From Ignavibacteriaceae bacterium (GTDB lineage: Bacteria; Bacteroidota; Ignavibacteria; Ignavibacteriales; Ignavibacteriaceae), in the NCBI GenBank assembly GCA_025455085.1, contig JALONF010000040.1:1-19116 (forward strand): a stretch of DNA of 19,116 nucleotides. Direction: 5' to 3'. A program made the position numbers and the translations under genes. This document shows, in pieces, positions 1 through 5,849 of this stretch (position 1 is the first letter of the stretch; the number at the start of each line of letters is the position of its first letter). The notes beneath the pieces were generated by a model. The model did no database searches. It was given only the letters and a program-made list of their open reading frames with translations, and was not told where the DNA came from.

Positions 1-52
1 CTTTTTTAGTTCAAAGTTTGTTAGTTGTTAAGTTCAATGTTAGTTAGTTCTG
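1..52. repeat. Degenerate 7-bp-period array, left flank of the four-helix-bundle gene
   Basis: AGTT-type words recur every 7 to 8 bases (AGTT at 8, 15, 23, 31, 42 and 46). Read along the gene to its right, this stretch lies just past the stop codon. It is of the opposite orientation to the array at 434-517, which has AACT-type words, so the two form inverted flanks around the gene. The left boundary is not visible because the window begins here. Confidence 0.55.
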
Positions 53-55
53 TAT

Positions 56-427
56 TTATTTCTTATTACTTAGATCTAAATATCTGATAAATCCGCCTAT
101 CAATTTCTTTACTTTTATACATTGATCATATGTTAAATCAAATTCATCTTTATTAATATACTGCAGGTCATAAGCAGCATAGAGTAATGATTGAATCTCA
201 GAGGCAGATCTGAATGAGTAATTCAGGAAATTAATAAATGCCTTGTTTGTTTTTGAATCAAATCCTTCAGCAATATTTGATGTTATGGAAACTGAAGCTC
301 TTTGAATTTGATCCTTCAGGCCGAAATCTTTACTGAATGCCTGTTTATTTGTAAGACTATAAATCGCTTTTGTTAATTCACGACCTGCTTTCCAGGATTC
401 TATATCTTCAAATCTTTCTATCTTCAT
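56..427 (-). CDS. Four helix bundle protein (23S rRNA IVP / S23 family)
   Basis: A 123-residue, all-alpha protein of the family first seen encoded in intervening sequences of 23S rRNA genes. Family signatures visible are an N-terminal FEDIESWKAGRELT stretch, the hallmark QIQRASVSITSNIAEGF at about residues 41-57, then FINFLNYSFRSASEIQSLL. Length is typical of the family. The molecular role of free-standing members is not established; relatives include the Avd accessory proteins of diversity-generating retroelements, but no reverse transcriptase or template repeat is seen here. The ATG at 427 starts 33 bases past the stop of the ligase gene in the same orientation. Both sides are occupied by degenerate 7-bp repeat arrays in inverted orientation, so the gene looks like the cargo of a small repeat-bounded insertion. 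The family call is secure; the cargo idea is inference. Confidence 0.9.
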   Translation of the reverse strand: MKIERFEDIESWKAGRELTKAIYSLTNKQAFSKDFGLKDQIQRASVSITSNIAEGFDSKTNKAFINFLNYSFRSASEIQSLLYAAYDLQYINKDEFDLTYDQCIKVKKLIGGFIRYLDLSNKK

Positions 428-433
428 TTTTAA

Positions 434-517
434 AACTCTTAACTATTAAACTTTAAATTTCAAACTTTAAAACTATTTAACTTTGGACTACTAAATATCG
501 AACTCTGAACTATCAAA
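434..517. repeat. Degenerate 7-bp tandem array (12 units), right flank of the four-helix-bundle gene
   Basis: Twelve consecutive 7-bp units can be drawn without a gap, such as AACTCTT at 434, AACTATT at 441, AAACTTT at 448 and 462, and TCTGAAC at 504. Units are degenerate but most contain AACT or a near match. The array covers the stop codon (460-462) and about the last 17 codons of the O-antigen ligase gene, and it also fills the spacer before the four-helix-bundle start. It is inverted relative to the array at 1-52. Confidence 0.7.
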
Positions 518-1893
518 CCGAAATAAATAAAATACAAAGGAAGCTGAACATAACCAACACCAACCCACCAGGCTTCGAACTGGGAGTGGAGAATGAACGC
601 GGCAAGAGCAGCAGTGAGTAGTGAGTAGTGAGTAGTTAGTAGTGAGTTGTCAGCAGTATGTCTTGAATTTGGCTTCGTCATTCTGATACCGCCGAGGCGG
701 GAGAAGAATCTCTTTTTAGAAAGATCCTTCGCTGGAACTTGTCCTGAGCGAAGTCGAAGAGTCGAAGGGCTCAGGATGACAATAACGAAGATTGGCATTA
801 TAAACAGAACCAATCCAATCAATCCTGCTTCTTCTATTAACGCGAGTGTGCTGTTTCCTTTTTCTCTGATTAGTCTGCCGTTTTCATAACGATCACTGTA
901 TTCACCTGATCTTATTTCCGGATGGCTGATACCGTATCCCAATCCGAAAAGTCCTCCTTCAAGTGCAGCTTTGTAAGATGGTTCCCACATCCAGATTCTT
1001 GATGAATATATTTCAGGGAAATCTTTTTTTAGAATTTTGTCCACAGATTCATTTAAAGAGGGAGTAAAATAGATTATGATTGCGGTAAAAGCGGTTATTC
1101 CAAAACTATATATCAGCACTTTCCAGTTCTTATTTAATATCAGGAATACTAATGCACCAATGACTAATGACAGGATAGATGCACGGGAGTAGGTCAGTGT
1201 AAGCACAATCAAGTTCAAAGAAAAAAGTAAAAAGTAAAAATATTTAATCTTTGAAGTTTTATCTTTTATCTTAAATGTCAGGACTGAGGGGATGGTAAAG
1301 AGTAAAACACTCGCTAGCAAGTTCTGATGTCCGAAGAAACCTATAAAACCTTTTCCGTGACCGCCTGTCCAGCTATCGGAAGGAATATTTGTAATCACCG
1401 AAAATAAGCAAAGAAGCACAACGAAAATATTTGCAGGTAATAAAAAATCGAAAATACCTTTACCTGAATATCGTATCCATAAAACTCCTGCTGAAATACA
1501 ACCTGCAGAAATTAATATAAAATAAAGAGCTCTTAATGCGGAAACTTCCGGGTAAGAAGACCAGAGCGAGGTTAATAGAAACCAGAGACTGGGAATTAAA
1601 AACATCAGATACCAGACCTTGCCTACCGGCAGGCAGGTTCCGGATGCCGGATGTCGGATACCAGGAGCTAGATAATCACTTTCTGTTCTATCTTTTTGAC
1701 CTTTGACTTTTGACTTTTGATCCCGAATCAAGTTCGGGACAAGCTTTTTGACTCGCTGCAAATTAAGCACAATATAGAACACACTCATTACCGGGACAGC
1801 AAAGTAAAGAAAACTTATCTCTTCAATCGAACGGCTGATAATTGCGATAACAAAAAAGGGAGCAGAGTATTTTATTAATTTATCAAGGTTCAA
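460..1893 (-). CDS. O-antigen ligase / Wzy-type polymerase family membrane protein carrying repeat insertions
   Basis: A 477-residue polytopic inner-membrane protein with about ten hydrophobic segments. It resembles the O-antigen ligase/polymerase superfamily: GFFGHQNLLASVLLF, then LTYSRASILSLVIGALVF, then a periplasmic-loop-like SSRIWMWEPSYKAALEGG and FGLGYGISHPE, and a late hydrophobic pair. It probably polymerises repeat units or joins glycan to an acceptor; which of the two cannot be told. Translation begins at a TTG overlapping the flippase end by 11 bases, implying coupling. The protein has low-complexity hydrophilic inserts at about residues 50-90 and 370-420 and a tail of about 17 residues. 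All three coincide with DNA repeats: 7-bp arrays, palindromes and a 104-bp inverted-repeat element. The reading frame survives every insert, so it is probably still made, but function is uncertain. Confidence 0.8.
   Translation of the reverse strand: MNLDKLIKYSAPFFVIAIISRSIEEISFLYFAVPVMSVFYIVLNLQRVKKLVPNLIRDQKSKVKGQKDRTESDYLAPGIRHPASGTCLPVGKVWYLMFLIPSLWFLLTSLWSSYPEVSALRALYFILISAGCISAGVLWIRYSGKGIFDFLLPANIFVVLLCLFSVITNIPSDSWTGGHGKGFIGFFGHQNLLASVLLFTIPSVLTFKIKDKTSKIKYFYFLLFSLNLIVLTLTYSRASILSLVIGALVFLILNKNWKVLIYSFGITAFTAIIIYFTPSLNESVDKILKKDFPEIYSSRIWMWEPSYKAALEGGLFGLGYGISHPEIRSGEYSDRYENGRLIREKGNSTLALIEEAGLIGLVLFIMPIFVIVILSPSTLRLRSGQVPAKDLSKKRFFSRLGGIRMTKPNSRHTADNSLLTTHYSLLTAALAAFILHSQFEAWWVGVGYVQLPLYFIYFGLIVQSSIFSSPKLNSFKV
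613..647. repeat. Tandem 7-bp repeat, unit AGTGAGT, five copies, inside a coding sequence
   Basis: Five contiguous 7-bp units; four are AGTGAGT and the fourth is AGTTAGT. It lies in the ligase gene and encodes the low-complexity NSLLTTHYSLLT peptide. Since 7 is not a multiple of 3, each unit gained or lost shifts the frame, so this is a potential contingency locus. Confidence 0.9.
677..780. mobile_element. 104-bp miniature element with 10-bp terminal inverted repeats
   Basis: The element starts GTCATTCTGA (677-686) and ends TCAGGATGAC (771-780), whose complement is GTCATCCTGA, a 9 of 10 match. Inside are smaller inverted motifs, including CCGCC/GGCGG near 689-700 and TCTTTTTAGAAAGA near 710-723. 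Its translation in the ligase gene includes SPSTLRLRSGQ, a peptide I know as a frequent translation of a dispersed repeat in environmental bacterial genomes. It encodes no transposase and would have to be moved in trans, if mobile. Confidence 0.65.
1621..1634. repeat. Short near-palindrome (GCCTACCGGCAGGC)
   Basis: A 14-base GC-rich palindrome with one imperfect pair, within the N-terminal loop region of the ligase gene. It encodes part of the peptide CLPVGK. It looks like a dispersed palindromic repeat; only one copy is in the window. Confidence 0.5.
1640..1667. repeat. Tandem 7-bp repeat, unit CCGGATG
   Basis: CCGGATG at 1640 and 1647, TCGGATA at 1654 and a diverged CCAGGAG at 1661. It lies within the ligase gene beside the palindrome at 1621 and encodes part of GIRHPASGT. 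It is GC-rich, unlike the other arrays, but has the same 7-bp period. Confidence 0.75.
1695..1722. repeat. Tandem 7-bp repeat, unit TTTGACT
   Basis: Four contiguous units (TTTGACC, TTTGACT twice, TTTGATC), with the G at 1698, 1705, 1712 and 1719. It is in the ligase gene, encodes the lysine-rich DQKSKVKGQK segment, and abuts the palindrome at 1721-1739. Confidence 0.85.
1721..1739. repeat. Palindromic repeat TCCCGAA-5-TTCGGGA
   Basis: Perfect 7-bp arms (1721-1727 and 1733-1739) around a 5-base spacer, inside the ligase gene. Next to the 7-bp array it forms a composite insertion of about 120 bases together with the features at 1621-1722. Confidence 0.75.
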
Positions 1894-3091
1894 GGATTTT
1901 AATCTCTATAACGGGATCTTGAATTCCTGCTTCATTATCTTTTCGAAACATTATAATAATCTTTGCTAAGAGCAGAGTGAAAATGTAGCTCCAGGTAATA
2001 AATAGCAGCCAGATATAATTTATTGCTATAATACCTTGCATTATTAAAATATATAAAATTACGAACACAGCTATAATCAAACTGAAAACAATTGAAATAG
2101 ACTTTTGTTTTTCTGTGCCTAATGATTTAAACAGATACGCATTTACAGGGAAATGAAAGATCACGTACAGTGAATAACCGGATATCATAAGCAGCAAAAT
2201 ATTAATTACATAACCCGAATTAACAGAAGAGGGAAGAAGACCGGGAAAGAAGCCGACTACGACAAGCAGTATTACAGCATAAATAACAACCAGAGCAGAT
2301 GAAAGTAAAAGTCCTCTTTTTAAAATGTTAGATTTGCTTGGATTAGCTTCAGAGAAGAGGAACTGCTCGATAATAACTCCGATGTAGAACATCGGTGCTG
2401 TCAATCCCCAGGCAAATGTATATGAGTTTGCAACTTCAAGATTAAAAAAATGGTTTACAAAATATTTATCCGCCGCAAGCGCAAGTGATACGGCTGAGTT
2501 TATAACGAAAGCTGAAATGCCGACCTTATAAAATTCAGCAAACTGTTTAAATGAAGAATTATTCTGCTTTATGTATTTCGGAAATCCCATAAGAAACCAG
2601 AGCAGGGAGATAACAGGCATTATTGTGAACAGACTGAGTTTCAGAAAAAGAATAGCAGGAATGATCAGTAAATGAAGCACGGAGTAAAGCATAGTCAGCA
2701 GAACATAATCTTTGTACCTGCCTGAAAATAAAAGATGAAAGACGAAGATGCCTGTAATAGAAATGAATGCACTATAGAGAAGTATTGATACAATCTCAAA
2801 TAAATTATTGAATGGTGCAGAAATGATCTGCAGAAATAAATATACTATTACGGCATTAATTGCAACCGCCGCGTACACTACATTAGAGCTTATATTAATT
2901 CTTGTAACAGCGATGTTAAATCCGAGTGAGCCAAATAATATAATTATCGAAGCGGTGTAATATATCTGGTTAAACTGGTTATAAGTTTCAGCATCAAAAA
3001 AGTAGGCGAACAGCAGAAGCATAACTTTTGTTGACGCAACGGCGATTCCGAGGAAAAATAATTTTTTAATATTTGTTAACTGGCCGATCAC
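1883..3091 (-). CDS. Polysaccharide flippase-like membrane protein (Wzx / MATE-like fold)
   Basis: A 402-residue protein that is almost entirely hydrophobic, with about twelve predicted membrane-spanning segments. They fall as an N-terminal run of six, a hydrophilic patch around KYIKQNNSSFKQFAEFYKVG, then six more, and a charged C-terminal tail. This layout fits the Wzx-type flippases that move undecaprenyl-linked repeat units across the inner membrane, and its coupling to the ligase/polymerase gene supports that role. Sequence motifs in this family are weak, so the call rests on topology and context. The first codon is GTG at 3091, with no clear ribosome site. Upstream sequence is occupied within about 20 bases by the repeat tract attached to the nuclease gene, so the native leader may have been displaced. 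Confidence 0.7.
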   Translation of the reverse strand: MIGQLTNIKKLFFLGIAVASTKVMLLLFAYFFDAETYNQFNQIYYTASIIILFGSLGFNIAVTRINISSNVVYAAVAINAVIVYLFLQIISAPFNNLFEIVSILLYSAFISITGIFVFHLLFSGRYKDYVLLTMLYSVLHLLIIPAILFLKLSLFTIMPVISLLWFLMGFPKYIKQNNSSFKQFAEFYKVGISAFVINSAVSLALAADKYFVNHFFNLEVANSYTFAWGLTAPMFYIGVIIEQFLFSEANPSKSNILKRGLLLSSALVVIYAVILLVVVGFFPGLLPSSVNSGYVINILLLMISGYSLYVIFHFPVNAYLFKSLGTEKQKSISIVFSLIIAVFVILYILIMQGIIAINYIWLLFITWSYIFTLLLAKIIIMFRKDNEAGIQDPVIEIKILEP

Positions 3092-3111
3092 CTGATATTC
3101 ATATGAATTTT

Positions 3112-3148
3112 ACCTCTCCCTGTCTCTCTTTCCTTACCAACGAGAGAA
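3112..3148. repeat. Truncated copy (37 bp) of the 55-bp repeat
   Basis: It begins ACCTCTCCCTGTCTC like the next copy at 3149 but is diverged and lacks the GGTGAGGTTG end. It stands in tandem with the full copy at the 3' end of the nuclease gene. Confidence 0.75.
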
Positions 3149-3203
3149 ACCTCTCCCTGTCTCCCTCTCCTTAACAAGAAGAGGGAACGGAAGGGTGAGG
3201 TTG
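3149..3203. repeat. 55-bp direct repeat, copy downstream of the nuclease gene
   Basis: It begins ACCTCTCCCT and ends GGTGAGGTTG. It is the same length as, and clearly homologous to, the copy at 3618-3672. A core inverted repeat (CCCTCTCCTT against AAGAAGAGGG, 3163-3185) can fold. The stop codon and last ten or so codons of the nuclease gene lie inside it. Confidence 0.9.
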
Positions 3204-3578
3204 ATTATATTTTACTTTTAATTGTTTAATCGCTTTCTCTATTCTAGCAAAAGCCTTATTCGGATTACCGAACAATTCTTCATCCTTAATTCTCACGAAA
3301 CTTACGCCAAACTTTTTTAAATATTTCTCTCTTCTGAGATCATATTCTTTTCTTCCTGATTCATTGTGAGTCCCACCATCTGCCTCAACGGCCAGTTTTA
3401 ATTCAGGACAATAAAAGTCAATTACAAAATGGTCAATTGAATACTGTCGTTTGAATTTAAATCCAAGTATTTGCCTGTTTCGTATGAATCTCCAAATTAA
3501 CTTTTCAGCTTCAGTCTGATTTTGTCGTAGCTTTCTTCGTTTCATCTTCTCAGTTGATTTATTGAAATGTTTTGTCAT
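3171..3578 (-). CDS. DUF559 family endonuclease-like protein
   Basis: A 135-residue protein of the DUF559 group, a compact PD-(D/E)XK-like fold related to very short patch repair endonucleases. Visible motifs are LRQNQTEAEKLIWRFIRNRQ, then FKFKRQYSIDHFVIDFYC (likely catalytic Asp in IDFYC), then AVEADGGTH (ExD motif), and YDLRREKYLKKFG. Substrate and role of free-standing members are not known. The start is ATG at 3578; an alternative is the Met at residue 12. The C-terminal NQPHPSVPSSC is encoded by the 55-bp repeat, and a second full repeat copy lies about 40 bases upstream of the start in the same orientation. The gene therefore sits between direct repeats and separates the flippase from the beta-barrel gene, which suggests insertion. 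The family call is firm; mobility is inference. Confidence 0.88.
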   Translation of the reverse strand: MTKHFNKSTEKMKRRKLRQNQTEAEKLIWRFIRNRQILGFKFKRQYSIDHFVIDFYCPELKLAVEADGGTHNESGRKEYDLRREKYLKKFGVSFVRIKDEELFGNPNKAFARIEKAIKQLKVKYNQPHPSVPSSC

Positions 3579-3617
3579 ATCATTGAAAGCACCAGAACTA
3601 ATGCTTAATTAACTATG

Positions 3618-3672
3618 ACCTCTCCCTAAATCCCTCTCCTTAATAAGGAGAGGGAACGAAAAGGTGAGGTTG
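3618..3672. repeat. 55-bp direct repeat, copy upstream of the nuclease gene
   Basis: It begins ACCTCTCCCT and ends GGTGAGGTTG. At 3632-3654 it holds a perfect inverted repeat with 11-bp arms (CCCTCTCCTTA and TAAGGAGAGGG) separated by a single base. The copy at 3149 has the same layout with substitutions in one arm. Confidence 0.9.
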
Positions 3673-3723
3673 AAACATATAAGTAAAAATAAGGATTAAA
3701 ATTCTTAAGGTGAACTTAGGCTA

Positions 3724-4893
3724 TCATAAAGATGAGCCGACTTTAATTCTCAGGTTGGCGAAAAGCGAAGTAAACCCAAAGCTGCCGCTATTAGTATGGG
3801 ACATAATTATGCTTGGTCCGATTGCTATTGTACTAAATGCCCAGTAGTCGAATATTTTCTGCACCATAATATCGAGAACATACTGCGGCTGGCGAACCGG
3901 GCTGTTAAACATAGCATCGAAACGTAAGTCAAATACACTGCCGGCAAGCGATAGCTCGCGGCCTGTAAATCCAATGTGCCATTCATCTATGTATTGCGCA
4001 ACATAAAATTTGCCTCTTGTTGCTCCAAGAACTTTTACGGGATATCTCATTTCCCAATTTATGTATGAACCGGTGAGCAGATAAGGCTGGTATTTAATTG
4101 TACTATCAGGATTGTAAACGATGTTCTCCTTATTTACAGTCTGTGTTGTGTATTTAAGAATTTGGGTTTCCGAAAAATCTTCAGAAACACTAGTGTAACC
4201 TATCTCAAAAAAATTACCGAAAGGAATAACATAGGCAAATTGAATTCCATTGGTTACAAAGAGGTTGTTATGATTTTCTGAACCCTTTAATTCAATAAAA
4301 GCATCAACAGCAGTAAACATGCCTCCTCTGAAACCAAGAATGTGAAAATTAGCCTCGACAAAATTTGTTTCAAGTGCACCGGAGTATGGCGTTCCAAATC
4401 CGATAGAAAGCCCAATATCTTTTTTTATCGGGATGCCGAATCTTTCACCTCCCTGAAACTGAATATAAGGGTTTATGTATCCAAGTGTTGGTGATATCTG
4501 GAAGACTGTCGGCGGGACTAATATCTTCTCAAATCGCAGCTTGTTTATTACTCTTGTATAAAGACTTCCGAAATTTACTGTTTCTTCTAAATTTAGCTTA
4601 AAGGGATATGTCAAAATTCGTGCGCGCAATTCAGGTGTCAGTGCGAGAAAAGGATAAAGAGCACCTTTGATCGAAATTGTCTGATTATTTGCGTCCCGTA
4701 CATCAACAACTATTTCTGCTTTAGGGTCAGGAGGGTCAATAAAAAGTTCTTCCTGGATATGTATGAATAGACTGTCATCCAATGGTTCCATCTGAAAATA
4801 ATTTACCGGTTCCTCATCTTCCTGTGCAAATAGAGGCAGTGATGAAGAAAAAATTAAGGCTGATATAAGTATCAAGTAAAGTGGAGTTCTCAT
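3724..4893 (-). CDS. Exported beta-barrel-like outer-membrane protein of unknown function
   Basis: A 389-residue protein with a clear signal peptide (MRTPLYLILISALIFSSSLPLFAQ, cleavage likely after FAQ). A mixed N-terminal domain, about residues 30-140, contains EIVVDVRDANNQTISIKG. From about residue 150 onward come alternating amphipathic strands rich in glycine and aromatics (GYINPYIQFQGGERFG, GLSIGFGTPYSG, FFEIGYTSVSEDF, SSLFANLRIKVGSSL type). That pattern, and the strand-like C-terminus, fit an outer-membrane beta barrel. I do not recognise a named family. It is the first gene on the minus strand after the divergent spacer beside the SLBB/kinase pair. It could belong to the surface polysaccharide locus, but nothing in the sequence proves it. 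Confidence 0.65.
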   Translation of the reverse strand: MRTPLYLILISALIFSSSLPLFAQEDEEPVNYFQMEPLDDSLFIHIQEELFIDPPDPKAEIVVDVRDANNQTISIKGALYPFLALTPELRARILTYPFKLNLEETVNFGSLYTRVINKLRFEKILVPPTVFQISPTLGYINPYIQFQGGERFGIPIKKDIGLSIGFGTPYSGALETNFVEANFHILGFRGGMFTAVDAFIELKGSENHNNLFVTNGIQFAYVIPFGNFFEIGYTSVSEDFSETQILKYTTQTVNKENIVYNPDSTIKYQPYLLTGSYINWEMRYPVKVLGATRGKFYVAQYIDEWHIGFTGRELSLAGSVFDLRFDAMFNSPVRQPQYVLDIMVQKIFDYWAFSTIAIGPSIIMSHTNSGSFGFTSLFANLRIKVGSSL

Positions 4894-5189
4894 CCTTATC
4901 CTAATTTATTGCATTAAAAGTTTATTAAATATAACGATTATTATACCAGAATAAGTCCTTTATTAAAGTAAAAAAATAAATCGCGGATCAAAGAGATATG
5001 CGTATTAATGTTTCTGCTTAGTCAATTTTACCTTCATCAGGAAATAATTCTGATTCACAAAAATTATTTTGAGGGGCAAATATATCAAATTGAAGTAACA
5101 ATCATTCATCTCTGTTAATATAGAGACTTATGCAAAATTCAGTTTGTCTTTCACCTGCAAACTAGCATTCATTTATTTTGTATTATATT

Positions 5190-5209
5190 CCTTCTTTCGC
5201 CGGAATGAC
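5190..5209. repeat. Fragment of a GTCATTC-ended dispersed repeat
   Basis: On the minus strand it reads GTCATTCCGGCGAAAGAAGG. It shares its GTCATTC end with the 104-bp element at 677-780, but no partner end is found nearby. It is probably a degraded or solo end. Confidence 0.4.
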
Positions 5210-5252
5210 TGATAATAAGAAAACAATTACTCAGTAGTCTCAATATAGTTTT

Positions 5253-5270
5253 ACTGATTTAAGAATCAGT
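5253..5270. promoter_or_regulatory. Small perfect hairpin upstream of the SLBB gene
   Basis: Arms ACTGATT (5253-5259) and AATCAGT (5264-5270) enclose a 4-base loop, about 60 bases before the start codon. It could be an operator or a leader hairpin. There is no T-run after it, so it is not a standard terminator. Confidence 0.3.
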
Positions 5271-5332
5271 TCTAAAATTTGATTGAGTTTAATTATTATA
5301 TAAATTTATAAAACAAATAAAATATTATTGTG

Positions 5333-5848
5333 ATGCGACATATTCTTATAACTACATTCCTTGCACTCGGTTTTCTAATTTCAATTTTCCCACAGCAGGA
5401 AGATTATCAGCTAGGTTTAAATCAAAACCGTCTGAATCAGAGCCAGGGTGCCTATTATGATTATTCGGACCCTGATGGACTAAATATTAAGGTGTCTGTA
5501 TGGGGTTATGTCAAGTATCCGGGCAGGTATATAATACCGCAGAGAAGCGATATTAAAGACTTGATTTCTTATTCAGGAGGAATTTCCGATGATTCTTATC
5601 TTGATGAAATTCGGGTATATAAAGTTTTACCTGATTCAACTCAACAGATGCTGCAATTTGATTATGAAGACCTTTGGTGGAATGAAGATCTAAAACAAGA
5701 TCTTTCACTTTACAGAATGGAAGCAGGCGATGTGCTTGTTGTGCCCGGCAGACCAAGACTTTACTGGGAGAATTACCTCACACTCGGGCTTTCAATTGTG
5801 GGAGTTCTACTTTCATTAACTACTTTAATCGTAACATCAAATAAATAG
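5333..5848 (+). CDS. SLBB-domain protein, polysaccharide export related
   Basis: A 171-residue protein with an N-terminal signal or anchor (HILITTFLALGFLISIFPQQ), a single soluble ligand-binding beta-grasp domain at about residues 50-140, and a C-terminal membrane segment (YLTLGLSIVGVLLSLTTLIV). The SLBB core shows VSVWGYVKYPGRYIIP and DLISYSGGI. SLBB domains occur in Wza-type export channels, usually behind a Poly_export domain. That domain is absent here, so this is a minimal partner rather than a full channel. The ATG at 5333 is preferred over the in-frame GTG three bases earlier. No Shine-Dalgarno sequence is visible. One base separates its stop from the kinase gene, so the two form an operon. 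Confidence 0.8.
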   Translation: MRHILITTFLALGFLISIFPQQEDYQLGLNQNRLNQSQGAYYDYSDPDGLNIKVSVWGYVKYPGRYIIPQRSDIKDLISYSGGISDDSYLDEIRVYKVLPDSTQQMLQFDYEDLWWNEDLKQDLSLYRMEAGDVLVVPGRPRLYWENYLTLGLSIVGVLLSLTTLIVTSNK

Positions 5849-5849
5849 T

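Larger units (their letters stand above)
4894..5332. other. Divergent intergenic region between the beta-barrel gene and the SLBB gene
   Basis: No convincing gene is present. The AT-rich spacer must hold promoters for both directions, but I see no unambiguous -35/-10 pair. It contains weak inverted repeats: AAATAATT at 5042 with AATTATTT at 5062, and ACTGATT at 5253 with AATCAGT at 5264 (4-base loop). It also holds a fragment of a dispersed repeat at 5190-5209. Confidence 0.6.

Noticed and set aside
56..427. Diversity-generating retroelement accessory gene (avd)
   Set aside because: The fold family is shared, but there is no reverse transcriptase, template repeat or variable repeat in the window.
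434..517. CRISPR-like array
   Set aside because: Units are 7 bases with no spacer/repeat alternation and no cas genes nearby.
647..889. 80-codon open frame on the plus strand containing repeat peptides
   Set aside because: It is the complementary reading of the 104-bp element and the ligase coding sequence, with no start signal and no recognisable domain.
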